Shown here: one piece after another, positions 59,037 through 64,000 of the stretch | Layout: every line of letters begins with the position of its first letter | Position numbering within the stretch: the stretch's first letter is position 1 | Assembly (NCBI GenBank): GCA_038532735.1 | Contig: JBCBAC010000010.1 | Location: 1-64,000 of the forward strand | DNA: 64,000 nt | From: JAHTBL01 sp038532735 | GTDB taxonomy: Bacteria; Pseudomonadota; Alphaproteobacteria; Rhodobacterales; Rhodobacteraceae | Direction of reading: 5' to 3' | Made by a program: the position numbers and the translations under genes | The notes under the pieces: generated by a model | What the model was told of the DNA's origin: nothing | Databases searched by the model: none | The model's input: the letters and a program-made list of their open reading frames with translations, nothing else

Positions 59037-60633
59037 CCTCGGTCGCTTTCAAATCGAAGGCTGCGGCCATCAACGCGCGGGTATAGTCGGTCTCCGGACT
59101 GTCGAAGATCTGATCGCGCGTTCCAAACTCGACCACGTCGCCTTGCTTCATCACCATCACCTTATGAGACAGCGCGCGCACGACTTTCAGGTCGTGGCTG
59201 ATAAAGAGGTAAGCGAGTTTATATTTCTGTTGCAGGTTGCGCAGAAGTTCGACGATCTGGACCTGCACAGTCATATCCAGCGCAGAGGTCGGCTCATCCA
59301 GAACCACCAACCGAGGCCGCAGGATCATCGCCCGGGCAATCGCAATGCGCTGGCGTTGACCGCCTGAGAATTCGTGCGGGTAGCGGTGCATCGTGTTGGG
59401 GTCGAGGCCGACCTCGGCCATAATCTCGGCCACCATGTCATGGGCGTTTTTGCCGGGCGGTGTGCCATGAACCCCAAGCCCTTCGGCAATGATCTGCTCC
59501 ACCGTCATCCGCGGCGAAAGGGATCCGTAAGGGTCTTGAAAAACGATCTGCATATCCTTGCGCAGATCGCGCAGCTTGCGGCTGTTCCACTTGTCGATCC
59601 GCTGGCCCATATAGCTGATCGGCCCTTCGGATTTGATCAGCCGCATGATCGCAAGCGCCAGCGTCGTCTTACCCGACCCGGACTCGCCAACGATCCCCAG
59701 AGTCTCCCCCGCCCTGACATCAATCGTCGCTGCGTTGACGGCTTTGACATGACCGACAGTGCGTTTCAGCAGCCCGGCATGGATCGGAAACCAGATGCGA
59801 AGGGCATCTGTCGTGACCATCGTCTCCGCGTCTTCCGGCACCTCAATGGGGACACCGGTCGCCTCCGCACTCAACAGCATCTGCGTATAGGGATGCTGCG
59901 GGTTGTCGAAGATTTGCGCCGTCGGCCCATGCTCGACAATCTCGCCGTCTTTCATCACGCAGACGCGGTCAGCGATTTTGCGCACGATACCAAGGTCATG
60001 GGTGATGAAGAGCATCGACATCTGCTCGGTCTCTTTAAGCTCTGCCAGCAGGTCGAGGATTTGCGCTTGAATGGTCACATCAAGCGCGGTTGTGGGTTCA
60101 TCTGCGATCAACAGTTCCGGGCCATTCGCCAATGCCATAGCGATCATGACGCGCTGGCGCTGCCCGCCAGACAGCTCATGCGGATAGGCGGTCAGGCGAC
60201 TTTCGGCGTCGCGAATGCCGACCTTATTGAGCAGTTCGATGATCTTCTCACGCACCGCATCGCCGCGCAGACCCTGATGCAGCTCGATGCTTTCGCGCAG
60301 CTGCTTTTCCAGCGTGTGCAGCGGGTTGAGCGACGTCATCGGTTCCTGAAAGATGAAGCTGACATCATTGCCGCGCACTTTGCGCAGCATGTTTTCATCC
60401 GCACCAACCATTTGCTGACCGCCATAGGTGATGGAGCCTTCGACGGTCGCGCTGTCCGCCAGCAGGTCCACAGTCGAAAGCGCCGTCACCGATTTGCCAG
60501 ACCCGGACTCACCGACGAGGGCGACGGTTTCGCCCTTGTTCAACTGAAAGGAGACGCCTTTCACAGCGTGGCTGACCTCCCCGTCCTGCGAGAAGCTGAC
60601 GCGCAGGTCTTTGACGTCGAGAAGTACGCTCAT
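59023..60633 (-). CDS. yejF: peptide ABC transporter, dual ATP-binding protein (YejF type)
   Basis: 536 aa with two fused ABC domains. First: GESGSGKS at about 41-48, LSGGQRQRVMIA, ELLIADEPTTALD. Second: GESGSGKTTLAL, FSGGQRQRIAIARAM, RLVVLDEPTSALD. The tandem layout matches YejF/DppDF-fused ATPases. Energises the YejBE channel. Start overlaps yejE stop as ATGA. Confidence 0.95.
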   Translation of the reverse strand: MSVLLDVKDLRVSFSQDGEVSHAVKGVSFQLNKGETVALVGESGSGKSVTALSTVDLLADSATVEGSITYGGQQMVGADENMLRKVRGNDVSFIFQEPMTSLNPLHTLEKQLRESIELHQGLRGDAVREKIIELLNKVGIRDAESRLTAYPHELSGGQRQRVMIAMALANGPELLIADEPTTALDVTIQAQILDLLAELKETEQMSMLFITHDLGIVRKIADRVCVMKDGEIVEHGPTAQIFDNPQHPYTQMLLSAEATGVPIEVPEDAETMVTTDALRIWFPIHAGLLKRTVGHVKAVNAATIDVRAGETLGIVGESGSGKTTLALAIMRLIKSEGPISYMGQRIDKWNSRKLRDLRKDMQIVFQDPYGSLSPRMTVEQIIAEGLGVHGTPPGKNAHDMVAEIMAEVGLDPNTMHRYPHEFSGGQRQRIAIARAMILRPRLVVLDEPTSALDMTVQVQIVELLRNLQQKYKLAYLFISHDLKVVRALSHKVMVMKQGDVVEFGTRDQIFDSPETDYTRALMAAAFDLKATEAIPA

Positions 60634-61736
60634 GTGAAGGTCTTTCGGGGATCAAACGCGTCGCGGATGCCTTCAAAGATGAAGACAAGCAGCGACAGCA
60701 TGAGGGCAAAGGCCACGAAAGCCGTGAAGCCGAGCCAAGGGGCCTGCAAGTTCTGCTTGGCTTGTAGCGTGAGCTCGCCCAACGACGGGGCAGAGGACGG
60801 CAGACCGTAGCCAAGAAAATCGAGCGCGGCGAGGCCGCCAATGGTGCCGGTGATGATGAAAGGCAGCATCGTGAGCGTCGCGACCATGGCGTTGGGCAGC
60901 ATGTGGCGGAACATGATCGTCCAGTTGCTGACCCCCAACGCGCGGGCGGCGCGGACATATTCGAAATTCCGCGCCCTCAGGAATTCGGCGCGCACGACGC
61001 CCACCAAAGCAGGCCAGCCGAACAGCACCATGAGGAAGACCAGCAACCAGAAACTTCGCCCCAGCACCGAGAACATGATGATGATGATATAGATCGACGG
61101 GGTAGAACCCCAGATTTCCAGAATGCGCTGGAAGATCAGGTCGAGCCAGCCGCCGAAATAGCCCTGAAGCGCACCGGCGATGATGCCGATTGCGGCGGCC
61201 ATGGAAGTGACCATCAGCGTGAACAGGATCGACAGGCGGAAGCCGTAGATCACGCGGGCCAGCACATCGCGGGAGGTGTCATCGGTGCCCAGCAGGTTTT
61301 CAGCAGATGGGGGTGCGGGGGCCACGCCGCCACGGTCCACGATGGTGGAATAATTGTAGCGGACCGGCGGCCAGATCAGCCAGCCCTTGTCGATGGCCTG
61401 CCCTGCGATGTCACCGTCCTGCGCGTCTTCGATCAGCTCTTCGGGGATGTCGTAGCAATCGATCATGCCGCCCGTGATGATCAGGCATTGCACGTCCTCA
61501 TAGCGGTATTGCGCCTCGGTCGCGAGGTCGCCGCCGAACTTCGTTTCAGGATAGAAGTTGAAAATCGGCATGTGCAGCTCGCCCTGATAGCTGACGAGGA
61601 TCGGTTTGTCGTTGGCCAGAAACTCCGCAAAGAGCGAGATACCGAAGAGTACCGTGAAGATGATGAGTGACCAGAAGGCGCGCCCGTTGCGGCGGAAGTT
61701 GCGCCAGCGGCGTTGGTTAAGCGGAGACAGCGCCAT
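60630..61736 (-). CDS. yejE: peptide ABC transporter permease (YejE type)
   Basis: 368 aa. TM1 FWSLIIFTVLFGISLFAEF, a long periplasmic insert (about 50-140) typical of YejE, then DppC-type helices and the EAA motif in ARALGVSNWTIMFRHMLPNA. Adjacent to yejB with no gap. Confidence 0.95.
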   Translation of the reverse strand: MALSPLNQRRWRNFRRNGRAFWSLIIFTVLFGISLFAEFLANDKPILVSYQGELHMPIFNFYPETKFGGDLATEAQYRYEDVQCLIITGGMIDCYDIPEELIEDAQDGDIAGQAIDKGWLIWPPVRYNYSTIVDRGGVAPAPPSAENLLGTDDTSRDVLARVIYGFRLSILFTLMVTSMAAAIGIIAGALQGYFGGWLDLIFQRILEIWGSTPSIYIIIIMFSVLGRSFWLLVFLMVLFGWPALVGVVRAEFLRARNFEYVRAARALGVSNWTIMFRHMLPNAMVATLTMLPFIITGTIGGLAALDFLGYGLPSSAPSLGELTLQAKQNLQAPWLGFTAFVAFALMLSLLVFIFEGIRDAFDPRKTFT

Positions 61737-62816
61737 TTATCCGCGCCTCTCGAAATCGATGCGCGGATCGACGAAGACATACATCAGGTCCGACAGGATG
61801 CCGACGACCAGCCCGATCAGACCGAAGACGAAAAGCGTGCCGAACATGACCGGATAATCGCGTGACACCGCAGCCTCGAACCCCAGGCGGCCCAGACCGT
61901 CGAGGGAAAAGAGCGTTTCGATAATCAGAGAGCCACCGAAGAAGACACCGATGAAAACAGCCGGGAAACCGGCGATCACGATCAGCATCGCGTTGCGGAA
62001 CACATGGCCATACATCACGCGCCGTTCGGTCAAACCCTTGGCCTTCGCGGTCATCACGTACTGCTTCTTGATCTCGTCCAGAAAGCTGTTCTTGGTCAGC
62101 AAGGTCAGCGTCGCAAATGCGGAAATAGTGGAGGCCAAGACGGGCAACGTAATATGCCAGAAATAATCGCCAATTTTGCCGAGCAGGCTCAGGTCTTCCC
62201 AATTATCAGACGTGAGCCCCCGCAGCGGGAATATCTGGAAATAAGATCCACCCGCAAAAAGCACCAGAAGCAGGATCGCAAACAAAAAACCGGGGATTGC
62301 ATAGCCCACGATGATCGCGCCCGACGTCCAGGTATCAAACGGCGTGCCGTCGCGCACGGCTTTCCGCACACCCAGCGGGATTGAGATGAGATAAGCGATG
62401 AGCGTGGACCAAAGCCCCAGCGTAATCGAAACTGGCAGCTTCTCGATCACCAGATCAATGACCGAGATGGAGCGGAAATAACTCTCCCCGAAATCGAGGC
62501 GAATGTAGTTCCACATCATGTTCAGGAAACGCTCAAGCGGCGGTTTGTCGAACCCGAACTCAGCTTCAAGCTCGGCGAGAAACTCAGGTGGTAGGCCACG
62601 CGCGCCCAGATACCGATCATCCCCGCCGCTTTGTTGGATGCCAGCGTCTCCACCACCAGCAAAGCCTTCGAACACGTCCCCTTCGCCTTCCAACTGGGCG
62701 ATGATCTGTTCGATCGGGCCGCCTGGCACAAACTGCACGAGTGCAAAATTGATGACCATAATCCCGAAAAGTGTCGGAATGATCAGCAACAATCGCCGGA
62801 GAATATAGGCGCCCAT
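61737..62816 (-). CDS. yejB: peptide ABC transporter permease (YejB type)
   Basis: 359 aa. Begins MGAYILRRLLLIIPTLFGIMVINFALVQFVPGGPIEQIIAQ, the DppB signature; a roughly 50-residue polar insert (EGEGDVFEGFAGGGDAG...) is normal for YejB. EAA loop TAKAKGLTERRVMYGHVFRNA. Follows the binding-protein gene by 19 bp. Confidence 0.95.
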   Translation of the reverse strand: MGAYILRRLLLIIPTLFGIMVINFALVQFVPGGPIEQIIAQLEGEGDVFEGFAGGGDAGIQQSGGDDRYLGARGLPPEFLAELEAEFGFDKPPLERFLNMMWNYIRLDFGESYFRSISVIDLVIEKLPVSITLGLWSTLIAYLISIPLGVRKAVRDGTPFDTWTSGAIIVGYAIPGFLFAILLLVLFAGGSYFQIFPLRGLTSDNWEDLSLLGKIGDYFWHITLPVLASTISAFATLTLLTKNSFLDEIKKQYVMTAKAKGLTERRVMYGHVFRNAMLIVIAGFPAVFIGVFFGGSLIIETLFSLDGLGRLGFEAAVSRDYPVMFGTLFVFGLIGLVVGILSDLMYVFVDPRIDFERRG

Positions 62817-62835
62817 TTACCCTGCTCTGTCTTCG

Positions 62836-64000
62836 TTATTGGAAGGCGCCTGCGGCCTTCAGTGCTTCGCCCTTTTCGGCGTTATACCACCAGAAGTCCA
62901 AGTGGCCCAGCGCATATGGCGGCAGTGGATCGGGGTACTCATACATATCGTAATAGGCGATTGTATGCGCGTCCTTGTACCATTGCGGGATCCAGAAGCG
63001 TTCCGCCCGCAACACGCGATCAAGTGCAGACACAGCGGTTTCCAGTTCCTCTTGCGAGGACGCCTTGATGACATGGTCGATCAGCGCGTCCACGGCTGGG
63101 CTTTTCAGTCCCATCAGGTTCCGGGTTGAGATATCGGCGGTTTCAGATCCAAAGAACTGCTCCAGACTGGCCCCCGGAACATATCCCATCGGAAACTGCG
63201 TGGTGACGATGTCGAAGTCATACGCCCGTTCCCGGTTCACGGCTTCGGCTTGGTCGACACGGTTATGGACCGCATCCACACCCAACTGGCGCAGGGAGTC
63301 GACGTAAGGATTGATCACACGATCGAAGGTCTGACTGTCATTCAGGAACTCAACGCGCAGCGTCTGGCCATCCTTCCGGCGTAAGCCGTCATTGCCGACC
63401 ATCCAACCGGCTTCGTCCAGCAACGCCGACGCGCGGCGTAGGTTGCGGCGGTCAGTCGAGGACCTTGCGCTTGATTCAGGTGCCATCACGGGCTCACTGT
63501 CCAGAACACCGGCTGGCAGATGCTCGGCCAGCGGCTCCAGCAAGGCGAGCTCAGCCTCTGATGGCAGCCCTTCTGCGGCGAGATCAGAGTTCTCCCAGAA
63601 AGAGTTTACGCGGGCGTAGAGGCCATAGAACAGCGTCTCGTTTGACCATTCGAAGTTGAACATCAAACCGATCGCTTCGCGCACGAGCGGGTCCTGAAAG
63701 CGCTCTTTGCGCGTGTTCAGCACAAAGGCCTGCCCTGTTGCGAGCGTGCCGTCCGGAACGGCTTCCTTCTTGACCCAGCCCCGTTCGGTGACCGCAGGGA
63801 AGTTATAGCCGGTCCCCCAACTTTTTGAGCTTGCCTCGTCGCGGAACGTGTAGGCACCCCCTTTGAACCCCTCAAAAGCCGCATTGTAATCACCGAAGTA
63901 CTCGACGGTGATTTCATCAAAGTTGCTGCGCCCGATCATCAGCGGATGATCCCAGCCCCAATAATCGGGGTTGCGGACATAGCTGATGGATTGGCCAACA
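62836..64000 (-). CDS. yejA: peptide ABC transporter substrate-binding protein (YejA type), 5' end beyond window
   Basis: Partial: the frame stays open to base 64000 with residues VGQSISYVRNPDYWGWDHP leading into GRSNFDEITVEYF, so about 388 C-terminal residues are seen and the signal peptide lies outside. Family-5 binding-protein features: YVRNPDYWG, VREAIGLMFNFEW, RRASALLDEAGW, PQWYKDAHTIAYYDMYEYPDPLPPYA. Gene order A-B-E-F matches the yej system for oligopeptides such as microcin-type peptides. Confidence 0.94.
   Translation of the reverse strand, partial: VGQSISYVRNPDYWGWDHPLMIGRSNFDEITVEYFGDYNAAFEGFKGGAYTFRDEASSKSWGTGYNFPAVTERGWVKKEAVPDGTLATGQAFVLNTRKERFQDPLVREAIGLMFNFEWSNETLFYGLYARVNSFWENSDLAAEGLPSEAELALLEPLAEHLPAGVLDSEPVMAPESSARSSTDRRNLRRASALLDEAGWMVGNDGLRRKDGQTLRVEFLNDSQTFDRVINPYVDSLRQLGVDAVHNRVDQAEAVNRERAYDFDIVTTQFPMGYVPGASLEQFFGSETADISTRNLMGLKSPAVDALIDHVIKASSQEELETAVSALDRVLRAERFWIPQWYKDAHTIAYYDMYEYPDPLPPYALGHLDFWWYNAEKGEALKAAGAFQ

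Noticed and set aside
59374..60810. 478-codon plus-strand frame opposite yejF
   Set aside because: Mirror of two repeated ABC domains; His/Arg/Asp-rich and non-family.
1..64000. CRISPR arrays, insertion sequences, integrases, toxin-antitoxin pairs, phage genes
   Set aside because: Looked for regular spaced repeats, transposase/integrase motifs and paired small genes on both strands; none found.

Overview
The window reads as a chromosomal segment of a marine-type alphaproteobacterium of the Rhodobacteraceae (Roseobacter group). Evidence: a SAM/SAH riboswitch in front of metK (known almost only from Rhodobacterales), an irr regulator beside fabA-fabB-fabI, the phoH-ybeY-corC-lnt order, a CP4-like (class II) EPSP synthase, aerobic hemF, and dense ATGA start/stop overlaps. 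No transposase, integrase, CRISPR array or rRNA is visible; there is one tRNA (Met, CAU).

Layout. (1) 139-10139: a divergent amino-sugar island. Leftward operon: murQ, ABC solute-binding protein, two permeases, a Gfo/Idh/MocA oxidoreductase, ABC ATPase. Rightward operon: BadF-type amino-sugar kinase, GntR regulator, SIS-type glucosamine-6-phosphate deaminase, nagA. Together they make an uptake, phosphorylation, lactyl-ether cleavage, deacetylation and deamination route for MurNAc/GlcNAc. Two near-identical 17-bp elements face each other across the shared promoter region. (2) 10281-15240: TetR regulator, divergent RND adaptor and RND pump, with a palindrome between them. (3) 15417-19878: a leftward chain of very small, mostly overlapping genes (two ABM-fold proteins, small membrane proteins, DUF2867, LysE), including a DUF3995 gene cut by one in-frame TGA, with AraC and TetR regulators at its head. 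(4) 20863-22838: aldo/keto reductase, small membrane protein and divergent LysR. (5) 23058-31514: housekeeping genes on the minus strand: cmk, GFA, aroA, trmB, metK with its riboswitch, lnt, corC-like, ybeY, phoH. (6) 31665-34303: a lipoprotein and an OmpA protein sharing a two-cysteine module, then an MFS carrier. (7) 34307-40579: miaB, a glycosyltransferase, irr, fabA-fabB-fabI, VOC and YdcH proteins. (8) 40738-49895: a plus-strand run of hydrolases, dehydratase, nuclease-fold protein, MFS, ADH and an enolase-superfamily enzyme, then a convergent membrane/Tat-exported pair. (9) 50048-53836: tRNA-Met and the haem genes hemC, hemE, hemF, which share a promoter motif. (10) 53942-64000: lipoprotein, SDR, methyltransferase, clpS, a D,D-carboxypeptidase with SPOR-like tail, an FAH-family enzyme and the yejABEF-type peptide ABC transporter, whose binding-protein gene runs off the right edge.

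The first ~22.8 kb is rich in regulators and catabolic modules, and third codon positions look more A/T-rich by eye; from cmk onward the content is core. cmk is normally followed by rpsA in proteobacteria, but here a LysR/AKR module follows, so the accessory block appears to sit at a synteny break near 22.84-23.06 kb.
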